Shown: positions 9,135 through 18,222 of the stretch, one piece after another
Layout of the letters: each line of letters opens with the position of its first letter
How positions within the stretch are numbered: the first letter of the stretch is position 1
Source of the DNA: UBA7672 sp041398245
GTDB taxonomy: Bacteria > Pseudomonadota > Alphaproteobacteria > Caulobacterales > Hyphomonadaceae
Reading direction: 5' to 3'
Length of the DNA stretch: 64,000 nucleotides
Assembly: GCA_041398245.1 (NCBI GenBank)
Contig: JAWKVC010000002.1
Span: 186,001-250,000, forward strand
Program-made: the position numbers and the translations under genes
Notes under the pieces: model-generated
What the model was told of the DNA's origin: nothing
Database searches by the model: none
What the model saw: the letters and a program-made list of their open reading frames with translations, nothing else

Positions 9135-10367
9135 CTAGGCCGCGCGACGGCGCGTTTCGCTCCGGCCCACCCTGAGCGGCAGGGTCACCGGCCCGCGCAT
9201 GCCGGGACGGGGCAGCCAGCGGATGTCCCCGGCAGGTATGGCAAGCGCGATCCGGTCCCAGCGGGCGAGGATGCGCTCCAGCGCCACTTCGGTTTCGACG
9301 CGCGCGAGATGCATGCCGAGGCACAGGTGCATGCCGCCGCCATAGCCGGCGTGGCGCACGTTCGGGCGGCGCAGGTCCAGCGCTTCGGGATTGTCGAAAT
9401 GCGCCGGATCGCAGTTCGCTGAGGCCAGCAGACCCATCACCCGATCCCCCTGCTTCAGGCGCACGCCATGGAAATCCATGTCGCGGCGCGCCATGCGCGG
9501 CTTGGTCGCCTGCACCGGCGAATTCCAGCGATGCAGCTCTTCCACCGCATTGGGCATGAGCTTGGGGTCGGCGCGCAGCATCGCCAGCTGGTCCGGATGC
9601 TGCGTCAGACTGAAGACCGATGTCCCGATCAGGTGGGTTGTCGTCTCGTGGCCCGCCAGGAACAGCAGGAACACCATGGCCAGAAGCTCGTCCTCGCTGA
9701 GACGCTGGCCATCGGCTTCGGCGGCGATCAGTTCGGCGACGAGGCCGTCGCGCGGCTTGATGCGCTGGGCGGCGAATTCCGCCCGCATCAGCTTCATCAG
9801 CCTGCCGACCAGGATGAAGATGCGACCCGCCCCCCAGATGCTTTTGACGTCGGAGAATTCCGCCATCCAGAGGGTTGTCTTCGCGCGCAGGTCCTCCGGC
9901 AGACCCAGCATTTCCGCAATCACGCGTAGCGGCAGTTCGCGCGCAAGTCCGCCGACGAGGTCATAATCGCCGCTGGCGTCCATACGGTCCAGCAGGTCGT
10001 CGGCGATGCGGGCGATGACCGGACGCATCGCCTCGATCCGGTCGCGCCGGAACGGCGCATCGACCAGCTTGCGCAGGCGGCGATGGTCCGGATCGTCGAG
10101 CGTCAGCATGTTCTGGCCGAGGATGCGGATCATCTTCGGCGCCCACCACAAGCCAAGCGCGCTGGACTTGCCGGCATTGCGCCCGTCGGCGGCAAAATGC
10201 TCGCTACCCTTCAGGAAGTCAGACACCGACTCCCAGGTCGTAGCGAGATGAAGCCGGCCGATGATCGGAAACTTTGTAGGCACAAGCGGGCCTTCCGCCC
10301 GGATCGCGGCCAGTTGCGGAAAGGGATCGCGCTTGGCGTCCTGCGAAAAGAAGTCGAACCGGGCCAT
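9135..10367 (-). CDS. Cytochrome P450
   Basis: Heme monooxygenase of 410 residues, soluble (no N-terminal membrane anchor), as usual for bacterial class I P450s. Seen: the I-helix oxygen-activation motif (FLAGHETTTH), the ExxR pair in the K helix (ELHR), and the heme-cysteine loop GGGMHLCLGMHLARVE, where the usual FGxGxHxCxG pattern is slightly altered (YGGGMHLCLG). ATG at 10367 is preferred over an upstream GTG because AGGAGGG precedes it. No ferredoxin or reductase gene is adjacent. It is codirectional with the carotenoid oxygenase, but a terminator separates them. Substrate unknown. Confidence 0.9.
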   Translation of the reverse strand: MARFDFFSQDAKRDPFPQLAAIRAEGPLVPTKFPIIGRLHLATTWESVSDFLKGSEHFAADGRNAGKSSALGLWWAPKMIRILGQNMLTLDDPDHRRLRKLVDAPFRRDRIEAMRPVIARIADDLLDRMDASGDYDLVGGLARELPLRVIAEMLGLPEDLRAKTTLWMAEFSDVKSIWGAGRIFILVGRLMKLMRAEFAAQRIKPRDGLVAELIAAEADGQRLSEDELLAMVFLLFLAGHETTTHLIGTSVFSLTQHPDQLAMLRADPKLMPNAVEELHRWNSPVQATKPRMARRDMDFHGVRLKQGDRVMGLLASANCDPAHFDNPEALDLRRPNVRHAGYGGGMHLCLGMHLARVETEVALERILARWDRIALAIPAGDIRWLPRPGMRGPVTLPLRVGRSETRRRAA

Positions 10368-10450
10368 GGGCGCCCTCCTGCGCAGATCGACGTGGATCTG
10401 CACCCTGAAGGTGTCCCTGCCCGGCAGTCCGGTTTCCTGTCACGCCAGAA

Positions 10451-10493
10451 AAAATCCGCCGGTGCGCGATTGAACGCGACACCGGCGGAAATT
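10451..10493 (-). terminator. Rho-independent terminator of the carotenoid oxygenase operon
   Basis: A perfect 10-bp stem (TCCGCCGGTG at 10455-10464 with CACCGGCGGA at 10480-10489) encloses a smaller CGCG/CGCG stem. Read on the minus strand, the hairpin is followed by a run of six T residues. It sits just past the stop codon of the gene ending at 10505. Confidence 0.8.
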
Positions 10494-10504
10494 TTCCTGC
10501 AGTT

Positions 10505-11968
10505 TCAGGCGCCGGCCCAGGTCCCGTGGAAGCCAAGCGGCCACGCATAATCCGCCTGCCAGACCGCAACCGGCCCGTCGGCGACATGCCCGGCGTCGAA
10601 TACATGCACCTCGGTGCGCTGCAGCTTCGTGTTGATGGCCGTGCCGATCAGCCAGCTGTCCGCCTCGGACGAGCCGCCGGGCTTGGGCACGAACAGGAAC
10701 TCCTCGACCATGTAGTGCGATCCGAAGTCGTGGACCTGCGCCTTGCCGGTGGACCAGTCCTGCACCGCCAACGCCGAGCCGCCCGGCTGGCCTTCGACCG
10801 AGCCGGTGATCATGGTCGTGAGCGTGCGCGCCAGACCATGGCGGCGCGGATCAACCTGCGGGAAATCGCCCGCAATGTTGGTCTCGACCATCTTCGCATC
10901 GCCTGACGCCGGGATCACGGCCATCGTCAGTTTGGAAGAGACGGCGTCGCCCGAATACTTGCCGCGGATTTCCTCCGCGCCGCCGCCGGACCCGAGGATC
11001 GGCCGCGGATAGAAGGCGGCGTCGAGCCGGATCGTGCCGTCGCTTTCCTCCCATGCGGCGCCCGTATGGTAGAAGGAGCGCGCCGGTCCCTGCGCCCACC
11101 GGGTCTTCGTCAGATCGTCCTTGTCGATGATCAGGTATTTCATCCCCTCTTCCGGCTTCCACACAAAGCCGTCGATGAAGGGCGGCGTGTTCTTCGTCTG
11201 CACCCAGGGCTGACACAGGATAACCAGCTTGCGGGCGGTCATCGTCCAGTCGTGGATGTAGTGGGCGGCGCCAATGTCGACGAGGCCGAAGCCCGCCAGC
11301 GACCCATCCGGCGCGACGTTGTAGATGCCGACGCGCTTGCCATTCATGGCGAGACTCCAGACGCGGCCATCGGGCTCGCGCTTGGGATGCGCCAGGAAGG
11401 GCATCCCCTTGAGGTCGTTGCGCCAGGACTTGAGGCCTTTGGTTTCAAGCGTGACCGGGTCGAGCCGGTAGGGCGAGCCGGCCTCCCACAACGCCAGCAG
11501 TTCGCCGCCGGACATCATGACGGAGATGTTCCCGGGGTTTACATCGTCCGACGACCCGACCGGATAGGAGGGATCGCCAACCGTGCCGAAGCCCGGCGCA
11601 AGGAACTTGCCCGCCGCCATTTCGAGGCGGCGTTTCTGCGTGTCGACGAAGCGGCCGGAATGAACCGCCTTGCCATCGCCGATGGCGATACGCTGCACCA
11701 TGCCGTCGCCGTCGAACCAGTGCGTGGCGTACTGGTCGCCATGCCTGAACCAGGCCGGGCCGTTCCGGTAGAGCGCGCCGGAAAGACCAGCCGGCGCCTT
11801 GCCCTTCACCAGCGTCATCGCGGCCTGGGGAAAGCCGTCAGCCGGCGCGTTGGCGTAGCCGACATGCCAGCCTGGCAGGGTCGGCTCAGCCAGCGCCTTC
11901 GGGGCGACCGCGAGCGCCGTTCCGGCGGCAAGGCCGGAATGCAGGAAGAGGCGGCGGGAGAGGTTCAT
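10505..11968 (-). CDS. Carotenoid oxygenase (RPE65/CCD family), Tat-type leader
   Basis: Non-heme iron dioxygenase family that cleaves carotenoids or related conjugated double bonds. About 487 residues, with the family's spread-out histidine ligands visible in HGDQYATHWFDGDGMV, HYIHDWTMT, FYHTGAAWEE and the C-terminal GFHGTWAG. The N-terminus (MNLSRRLFLHSGLAAG) has an SRR-x-F-L twin-arginine motif and a hydrophobic core, so export folded to the periplasm is likely. ATG at 11968 has AGGAG at good spacing; ATG at 11974 is the alternative. It follows the DUF2141 gene by 26 bp (operon). The true substrate may be a carotenoid or a lignin-type stilbene. Confidence 0.85.
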   Translation of the reverse strand: MNLSRRLFLHSGLAAGTALAVAPKALAEPTLPGWHVGYANAPADGFPQAAMTLVKGKAPAGLSGALYRNGPAWFRHGDQYATHWFDGDGMVQRIAIGDGKAVHSGRFVDTQKRRLEMAAGKFLAPGFGTVGDPSYPVGSSDDVNPGNISVMMSGGELLALWEAGSPYRLDPVTLETKGLKSWRNDLKGMPFLAHPKREPDGRVWSLAMNGKRVGIYNVAPDGSLAGFGLVDIGAAHYIHDWTMTARKLVILCQPWVQTKNTPPFIDGFVWKPEEGMKYLIIDKDDLTKTRWAQGPARSFYHTGAAWEESDGTIRLDAAFYPRPILGSGGGAEEIRGKYSGDAVSSKLTMAVIPASGDAKMVETNIAGDFPQVDPRRHGLARTLTTMITGSVEGQPGGSALAVQDWSTGKAQVHDFGSHYMVEEFLFVPKPGGSSEADSWLIGTAINTKLQRTEVHVFDAGHVADGPVAVWQADYAWPLGFHGTWAGA

Positions 11969-11994
11969 CGTCATGTCTCCTGTCAGCGCGTCGA

Positions 11995-12462
11995 CTAGCG
12001 GGTCAGCTTGATGGTGTGTGTCGTGGCCGGGGCCGCGACATCGAAGGCGGCGGCGTCCCACTTGGCCGGGCCGAACTGGGCCGGCGCGCTGTTGGAGAAC
12101 GCATAGGGCTCCGTCGGCATGCCGAACGGGTTGGTTCCCATCCTTCCATCGCCATCCACGTCGTGGAACAGCTTGATGCCATACCGGCCCGGCGGCAGCT
12201 CGATGGTCGTGGTGGCGGTGTCGGCCGTGACCGGAACCGTCATGCCCGCCACGGCGGCGTCCTTGTCGTACCCGGCCTCATCGAACACGGCGACCATCAG
12301 GGCGCCCTTGTGGTCGATGATGTCGGTCACCGTCAGGGTCAGCGGAACCTTGCCGGGGTCGGCGCTGGCGGACTGTGGATAAGCCAGCACGGCCGCCATC
12401 AGGACGGCGGGGACGACACTGGCGGCGGACAGGATCGGGTTGAGGAGGGAGAGGCGTTTCAT
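11995..12462 (-). CDS. DUF2141 family secreted protein
   Basis: 155 residues with an N-terminal signal segment ending near SASA, followed by a DUF2141 beta-sandwich domain: VTDIIDHKGALMVAVFD, the LPPGRYGIKLFHDVDGDGRM segment with its Asp-rich turn, and GMPTEPYAFSN are hallmarks. The role of DUF2141 proteins is unknown; they are exported. ATG at 12462 is chosen because GGAG lies eight bases upstream and the signal peptide begins there. First gene of the operon with the carotenoid oxygenase, and divergent from the LytTR gene. Confidence 0.85.
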   Translation of the reverse strand: MKRLSLLNPILSAASVVPAVLMAAVLAYPQSASADPGKVPLTLTVTDIIDHKGALMVAVFDEAGYDKDAAVAGMTVPVTADTATTTIELPPGRYGIKLFHDVDGDGRMGTNPFGMPTEPYAFSNSAPAQFGPAKWDAAAFDVAAPATTHTIKLTR

Positions 12463-12625
12463 TGTCTGAACTCCGTTGGTTCGGGGCTTCGCATCAGTCC
12501 GGAGGCCTGCTTGGGCCGCCGGTGCAGCCAATTTCGGCCGGCCATCTGCAGCTCGCCACACCAATTGCGCGAATGGCCTGTTTTGCTGCGTCAAATGCCG
12601 GGTTACACCGTTCGCGAAGCGTGAA

Positions 12626-13462
12626 ATGCAGGGCCGAAAGACCCACGAACCGCCAGTGACAAAGCCGGGAAACAGCCAAGCGACCCAGCAGCCCGCCGAG
12701 CTGCCCGGATGGCCCGTGCGCTTCGTGCGTGGAACGGCCGTAGCTCTGGGCCTCGGGGCGATTTTCGCCTGGCTCGGCGTCTACAACACCAGCGTGATTC
12801 CGCCGCTTGAACGGTTTGCCTACTGGGCCGGCCTGATGGGGCTCGGCCTCGCCTCCGCAGCCATTGTGAACCCGCTGATATTCGACCGGTGGATGAAGGA
12901 GTCCCACCCGGCCCTGAAGATCGGTGTCGTGGCGCTCGCGATTTCGGTGCCGATCACCTCAGGTCTGATCGTTATCGAAACGGTCTCCGGGGGAACCCTG
13001 CCGTCATTCGAACGATGGTGGGTCCAGTTCTTCTATGTCGTGATTATCTCAGCCCTCCTGACGACGGGCGGCTGGGCCGTGGATCTTTTGATCGACCAGA
13101 AGGCCGAAGCGCAGGCTTCCTCTCCCGGCGCACCGGCTGACGCCGCCGCCTCCGCCTTTGCCGACCGCCTGCCCGCGAAGTTCCGCTCCGCCGACATTCT
13201 CGCTGTCTCGGCGGAGGACCACTATCTCCGGGTCCATACCAGCGCCGGCGAGACCATGATCCTGATGCGCCTTGCCGACGCCATCCGCGAACTGGCCGCC
13301 ATCGAAGGCATGCAGGTTCACCGGTCGTGGTGGGTCGCGAAGCAGGGTCTGGACGGCCTGGCCAAGGGCGATGGCAAGGTGGCGCTGAAACTGAAGTCTG
13401 GCGCCGAAGCGCCGGTCAGTCGCACCTACCAGAAAGCCGTGAAGGACGCGGGCTGGATCTAG
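12626..13462 (+). CDS. Membrane-bound LytTR-type DNA-binding regulator
   Basis: About 278 residues. The N-terminal half has four hydrophobic helices (around VALGLGAIFAWLGVYNT, YWAGLMGLGLASAAIV, IGVVALAISVPITSGLIV and FFYVVIISALLTTGGWAV). The last 100 residues form a LytTR DNA-binding domain (AEDHYLRVHT, QVHRSWWVA, VSRTYQKAV). Family knowledge: such membrane LytTR proteins regulate neighbouring genes without a receiver domain. It is divergent from the DUF2141/carotenoid oxygenase operon across 163 bp, so that operon is the likely target. The start is uncertain (ATG 12626 or GTG 12656); neither has a strong ribosome site. Confidence 0.8.
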   Translation: MQGRKTHEPPVTKPGNSQATQQPAELPGWPVRFVRGTAVALGLGAIFAWLGVYNTSVIPPLERFAYWAGLMGLGLASAAIVNPLIFDRWMKESHPALKIGVVALAISVPITSGLIVIETVSGGTLPSFERWWVQFFYVVIISALLTTGGWAVDLLIDQKAEAQASSPGAPADAAASAFADRLPAKFRSADILAVSAEDHYLRVHTSAGETMILMRLADAIRELAAIEGMQVHRSWWVAKQGLDGLAKGDGKVALKLKSGAEAPVSRTYQKAVKDAGWI

Positions 13463-13481
13463 CTGGCGGGGTCGCTTTCAC

Positions 13482-14729
13482 TCAGATCCGTGCGTGGCGG
13501 TCGGGCGAGCCGAGCCGGTCGATCAGTTCGGCGACAAAGCGGATATGCGCCCGCAGGCGATAGAGATCGTCCGTATAGCTTGCGGGCACCTCGACCTTGC
13601 CGGTTTCGACCTGCAGGTCCGCCAGCCGCGCGCGGACATCCATCCGCTCCTCCACCGTTTCAGCGTTACGGCCGGCATTCTCCAGTTCGCGCAGGTCCTT
13701 GTACCAGACATAGATCTTGCGCCGGATGCGCCAGCGATAGAGCGGCGGCGCGGCGCGGACCAGCGGGATCAGCAAAGTGATCAGCGGGATCGCGAGCACC
13801 CATGTGCGTTCGAGGAAGTTCGCCACGCTGTAGGGGAAGATGCGGCGCATGAAGCTGGGGCCATTGCTGTAATAGCGCTTGGCCTCGTCAGACACCGGGA
13901 TGTCGGTGAGAGTGAGGGTCGGAAACCGTCCCGGATCCGACAACAGCGAACCGCCGCCATGGCGCGCCGCCGCCGCTTCAATCAGGAGCGACTGCACTGC
14001 GGGATGCAGATCCTCCTTAACGACAATCTGGGCCGCCGGCGCGATCAGCAGCACATCTTCGCGCGGCTGGATCGCCGCAAGATCGAGCACGCCGCGGTAG
14101 AGGTCGACCTCGTCGAGATAGGGATGGCGGCGCGCCAGCGCGTGCGCTTCCCGCATCGACATCAGCGTGATCTGCGGATCGCTCACCAGCGCGGTGATGT
14201 AGGGCGCAGTGGCGCCGGAGACGATCATGGCGGCGTCCACCTCGCCGGCCTGCAGCGCCGTGGCGGCGGCCTGCCCGGCGAGATCGACCGGCGTGTACTG
14301 ATCGGCTGTGACGCCAGCCTCCTTCAGGATGAGGCCCGCGAGCACGCGCACACCGGAACCCTCCGGCCCGATCGCGACCTTGAGCCCGGCAAGATCCTGC
14401 AGCTTCTCGATCCGGACATTGCTCCTGTGGAACAGCCAGAGCGGTTCGTGGAAGATCGCGCCCAGCGAACGTGCGTTTCCGGCCTGCCCTTCGGCGACAA
14501 TGCCGGTCTGCACGATGCCGATATCGGCTTCCCCACGCTTGATGCGATCGAGATTATCGACCGATCCAGCCGTTTCCAGCACGTCGGCCTCAATGTCGAA
14601 ATCGCGTAGAAATGCGGCATAGGCTTCCGCCGTGGCGGCATAGGCTTCCGCCGCCCTTTCCGCCAGCCGCGATCATGATATGTTTAGCGGGCGCCGGGCG
14701 CCGGCGTCACGAAGTGAGCGATCAGGCCC
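13482..14729 (-). pseudogene. TAXI-family TRAP solute-binding protein, 5' end frame-disrupted
   Basis: Downstream of 14672 the minus-strand frame is intact for about 395 codons: LETAGSVDNLDRIKRGEADIGIVQTG, AIGPEGSGVRV and VDLAGQAAATALQAGEVDAAM are typical of the TAXI branch of TRAP binding proteins. A C-terminal membrane helix (WVLAIPLITLLIPLV) and a charged tail follow. The N-terminus is not readable in one frame: HIMIAAGGKGG and GLIAHFVTPAP, expected just before it, lie in two other frames at about 14660-14730. No start codon exists in frame before a GTG at 14582. An in-frame 23-nt repeat gives a doubled AEAYAA. No TRAP permease is adjacent. Either a broken gene or consensus errors. Confidence 0.75.
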
Positions 14730-14865
14730 GCGAATCAGGCACACATCGGCGCGCCAGCAGAGGCGGGTAGCTTTTCGCTGTTGTTTTGTCTCGATTCGCC
14801 AGCGCGAGACGAGCAGCGCCACCAGGGCAGACCGGCCAGCCCAAGCGGGAAGCTCAGGCGCGGGA

Positions 14866-15775
14866 TCAGCCTGATGCCGCAACGAAGTCGAACGGCCGGT
14901 CGGGACTTCGGCAAGGGATGTAGGGTCGCAATATTCGCGCAGCTCGGTGACGGCCTGCGGATCGCCATCGATGTTCTTGCCGGATCTGCGGCCCGAAGGT
15001 CAGTGAACCGGTCGCCTTTACGGTTCAGGAGTTCGCGAACAGGGTGATGTCGCGCAGTTCGCGATTGATGCCGCAGAATGTGTAGTACAGCTGCGAATTG
15101 CGCTCGCCGACAAGGAAGAGGCGTTATGGGCGGGACCTGTTCCGAGCGAGCGATACGGCTGTTCGGTGCCAGGGCTGTCCACCAGCCTGCTCCTTTCTCA
15201 TCTGCGCCAATGCGCCGGACGAAAATCAGCAGGACGCGCCCGTTCGCGAAAGCCGGGCGCTGGTCCGGCGCAGGGTTTCGCGCGTCTTCTGCATCGAGCG
15301 TTTTTCCTGCACCCATTCGACCGGAATGATTACTCGGCGAAGCGGTGATTGATCGGCAGGCGTCGGCATTGGCCATGATCTCGATATCGGGACGAAGTCC
15401 GCTCAGGGCGGCGAGCACGATCGAGCCGTCGGCGAGGCCGGTCGGATGGTTGGCGACAATGACGGAGCGTCCGGTCCGCGGCACGCGATCCATTCCCGAC
15501 GCCGTCACACGCAGGCCGAGCACCTTGTCGAGATAGGCGAAGCATTCTTGCCCCGAATTCAATTGCTTGATCTCGTCCGCCCAGCGGATCGCCTTGCGGT
15601 ATCCCAGCAACCAGAACAACACCGGCCTCACCGCCGGCCACGACCAGTGGGCTACCCAGGATGGGCAGCGCTCCTCGATCATGATGTCCACGATGTGCCC
15701 GGGACGGGTTTCGGGGTCGATAAAGGCCGCAAGGCCGCGATCAGGCTGCAGCTGGGTCTCGGCCGGGTCGGCCAT
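14866..15775 (-). pseudogene. PlsC-type lysophospholipid acyltransferase, frame-disrupted
   Basis: Starts at ATG 15775 (MADPAETQLQ) and reads normally for about 140 residues to IEIMANADACR, including an acyltransferase motif I (NHPTGLADG; the usual HxxxxD is degenerate). Downstream the expected protein continues in changing frames: VIIPVEWVQEKRSMQKTRET, then NGRVLLIF, then PWHRTAVSLAR, then NSQLYYTFCGINRELRDITL, then ELLNRKGDRF, then LTFGPQI. At least seven one- or two-base frame changes fall within about 500 bp, yet each fragment is still protein-like. If intact it would be a glycerolipid acyltransferase of about 300 residues. It was probably cotranscribed with the TAXI gene. Confidence 0.75.
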
Positions 15776-15949
15776 GCACGTGCCCCGAATGATGGAACGA
15801 TATGATCCAACTTGACTTGTTAACCATTCGTAACAGATAGCGCGAGAAAACTGTCTTGCAGAGTCATTCGCGGCTGCGAAACGTACCTGCGGCGTCTGTT
15901 CAAACAGAAGCCGGGACGCCGCAGCAGCGTCCCGTACGGGGGAAATGCC

Positions 15950-16390
15950 ATGAAGGTTCTCTGGGTAGAGGATCACGCACGCGCCGGAGAACTGCTGTCT
16001 GCCGCAGCAGCGGCGGCGTCACGCAAGCGCTATGGTATCGATCTTGTCATCGCAACGTCATTGATGGACGCCGAGCGCAAGCTGCGTCTTGAGCGCTTCG
16101 ATCTCGTCGTCATCGATCTGATGCTGCCTGACTCCGCCGACGAGGATGCGACAGTCACGCGCATCGCGAACATGGGCAAGTTCCGTGTCGCGGTCGTCTC
16201 GGCCAGCGAGAAGCGCGATGCCGTGCTCGCCAGCCTGATGCGCGCTGGCGTCGACTGCGCCCCGCAGGCCATCGGCAAGGAGAACCTGCCCCTCGGCGAT
16301 TTCGCGCGCCGGCCGGAACTCTTCCGCGACTTCATCATGGGCCTCATGCCGTCGCCCGATACGCCGCAGGCGCACGCTGCAGCGCGCTAG
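15950..16390 (+). CDS. Stand-alone response-regulator receiver domain protein
   Basis: 146 residues forming one CheY-like receiver. The acidic pocket is at E7-D8 (LWVEDH), the phospho-acceptor is D56 (LVVIDLMLPDS), and the switch Ser lies in VVSASEK. The expected lysine may be in IGKENLP. There is no output domain, and the C-terminus is an Ala-rich tail. No histidine kinase is nearby, so its partner is unknown. Divergent from the acyltransferase gene; the 174-bp gap has no other gene. A phosphorelay or diffusible adaptor role is inferred. Confidence 0.75.
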   Translation: MKVLWVEDHARAGELLSAAAAAASRKRYGIDLVIATSLMDAERKLRLERFDLVVIDLMLPDSADEDATVTRIANMGKFRVAVVSASEKRDAVLASLMRAGVDCAPQAIGKENLPLGDFARRPELFRDFIMGLMPSPDTPQAHAAAR

Positions 16391-16451
16391 CCGCTACCCT
16401 ACTTTTGCCGGTTTTGGCTGACACGTTGGCCTCGATCATTCGGGGGCCAGC

Positions 16452-17030
16452 ATGCAACGTCTGCTTCTTACCTTCCTGCTGATCGTCGGGCTGATGGCGC
16501 CTGCGCACGCGCAGACGCCGGACGACGAAGCGGCGGTGCGCGCGGTGATCGCTGAATGGTATGAACGTGTCGGCCAGAGCCCGGCCGACCAGCCCTATAT
16601 CCTGATGGCGCCCGGGTCGATCGATGGAGGACCCGACTGGGCCGAGCCCGTGGACCTCAACTCCGGCGCCGCCGTCATCCGCGGCCCCTACATCAACCGC
16701 GAACTCGCCGCACGCGCGCTCAAGTTCGCCTATGACATCGACCAGTTGGTCGTGACCGACTCGCTCGCCAAGGTCCGCGTATGGGAACGCGGCTATTTCT
16801 ATGCCTCGGCAACGCAGCAAACCTATGAGAACGGCGCCTCAGCTCTGTTCGTGCTGGAGAAGCAGGCGGACGGGAGATGGCTGATACTGGCGCACGAGGC
16901 GCGATCGCTGGGCATCCCTCCCAACAAGATCACAGACCCGATGCCGGACCTTCGCGACCTGTTCTATTCGACTGTGGGGAAGCGCAGCGATCCTCAGGCC
17001 GACGCCGAAAAGGCGACGCAGGGCCGCTGA
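16452..17030 (+). CDS. Secreted protein of unknown function (SnoaL/NTF2-like?)
   Basis: 192 residues with a clear Sec signal peptide (LLLTFLLIVGLMAPAHAQ). The mature part begins DDEAAVRAVIAEWYERVG, which resembles the first helix of DUF4440/NTF2-like domains, and contains VWERGYFYASATQQTYENG and ADGRWLILAHEARSLG, consistent with the strands of that fold. No catalytic residues can be named. It lies 58 bp before zapE on the same strand. The fold assignment is tentative; export is confident. Confidence 0.6.
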   Translation: MQRLLLTFLLIVGLMAPAHAQTPDDEAAVRAVIAEWYERVGQSPADQPYILMAPGSIDGGPDWAEPVDLNSGAAVIRGPYINRELAARALKFAYDIDQLVVTDSLAKVRVWERGYFYASATQQTYENGASALFVLEKQADGRWLILAHEARSLGIPPNKITDPMPDLRDLFYSTVGKRSDPQADAEKATQGR

Positions 17031-17088
17031 CAGGCGCGACGCGAAACCGCTTTTCCGCACGGCGCAAAGCGGGCTATCGCGGACGGGC

Positions 17089-18207
17089 ATGACCCGGGTG
17101 AAGGATCTCTACCAGAAGCGGCTCGCCGCAAGCCGCCTCTCGCCCGACCCGGCGCAGGCAGCCGCGGTCGAACGGCTGGACCAGCTTGCCCAGGCTCTCT
17201 CGGCCTCGCGCGGATGGTTCGGCGGCGGCCGGCGGCCGCGCGGCCTTTACATCTGGGGCGCGGTCGGGCGCGGCAAGTCCATGCTGATGGACCTGTTTTT
17301 CGAAAGCGTCAGCCTTCGCGAGAAGCGGCGCGTCCACTTCCACGACTTCATGCTGGAAACGCACGCCTTCATCTTCGAATGGCGCAAGCTCTCGCAGGCC
17401 GATCGCAAACGGCATCCGGCTTATGTACGCGAGGCGGGCGATGACCCCATCGCCCCGGCCGCAAGACGGATCGCCAATGCCGCCACGCTGCTTTGCTTCG
17501 ATGAGTTCCACGTAACGCAGATCGCAGACGCGATGATTCTCGGCCGCCTGTTCGAACAGCTGTTCGCGCGCGGCGTCACGATCGTCGCGACCTCCAACCG
17601 CAAACCGTCCGATCTCTATCTCAACGGCATCAATCGCCAGCTCTTCGTGCCCTTCATCAAACGGCTGGAAGAAGAACTCGACGTGATCGAGCTGAAGTCG
17701 GCGCGCGACTACCGGCTCGAACGCCTCACGGCGGCGCCCGTCTACTACACCCCCCTCGGCCCGAAGTCGGATGCGGCGATGGACGCAGCCTTCGAACGCC
17801 TCACAGGCGGGGAGACGCCCGCGCCCGAAACCCTCGACATACAAGGCCGCACGCTTGCCGTCTCGCGGCAGGCGGCAGGCGTGGCGCGTTTCACCTTCGA
17901 TGAGCTATGCAAGCAACCGCTGGGCGCCGCCGACTACCTCGCCATCGCGCGGCATTATCCGACCGTGTTGATCGACCGGGTTCCAAAAATGACGATGGAC
18001 GAACGCACCTGGGCGGCGCGCTTTGTCACGCTGATCGATGCGCTCTACGAACACCGCACCAAGCTGGTGATGTCTGCTGACGCCCCGCCTGATGATCTCT
18101 ATGCGGCTGGCGACGGCGCGTTCGAGTTCCAGCGCACGGCAAGCCGCCTGCACGAAATGCGCTCGGCCGACTATCTCGCCGCCGAACGCGAAGCGATGGC
18201 TGACTAG
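17089..18207 (+). CDS. zapE: Cell division ATPase ZapE (AFG1 family)
   Basis: 372-residue AFG1-like P-loop ATPase. Walker A is GAVGRGKS (around residues 58-65), Walker B is LLCFDEFHV, and the arginine-containing sensor region TSNRKPSDLYLNG follows, as in E. coli ZapE. ZapE associates with FtsZ at constriction; alphaproteobacterial members are often encoded near mdh, and here mdh is about 2 kb downstream. The 5' end (MTRVKDLYQKRLA) is typical. Cytoplasmic. Confidence 0.9.
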   Translation: MTRVKDLYQKRLAASRLSPDPAQAAAVERLDQLAQALSASRGWFGGGRRPRGLYIWGAVGRGKSMLMDLFFESVSLREKRRVHFHDFMLETHAFIFEWRKLSQADRKRHPAYVREAGDDPIAPAARRIANAATLLCFDEFHVTQIADAMILGRLFEQLFARGVTIVATSNRKPSDLYLNGINRQLFVPFIKRLEEELDVIELKSARDYRLERLTAAPVYYTPLGPKSDAAMDAAFERLTGGETPAPETLDIQGRTLAVSRQAAGVARFTFDELCKQPLGAADYLAIARHYPTVLIDRVPKMTMDERTWAARFVTLIDALYEHRTKLVMSADAPPDDLYAAGDGAFEFQRTASRLHEMRSADYLAAEREAMAD

Positions 18208-18222
18208 ACGCTGGCGCTTTTC

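Noticed and set aside
14618..14655. Direct repeat of about 14 nt (ATAGGCTTCCGCC, twice) as a possible attachment or insertion site
   Set aside because: It encodes an in-frame AEAYAA doubling within a region full of frame changes and is better explained as part of that damage or as local coding redundancy.
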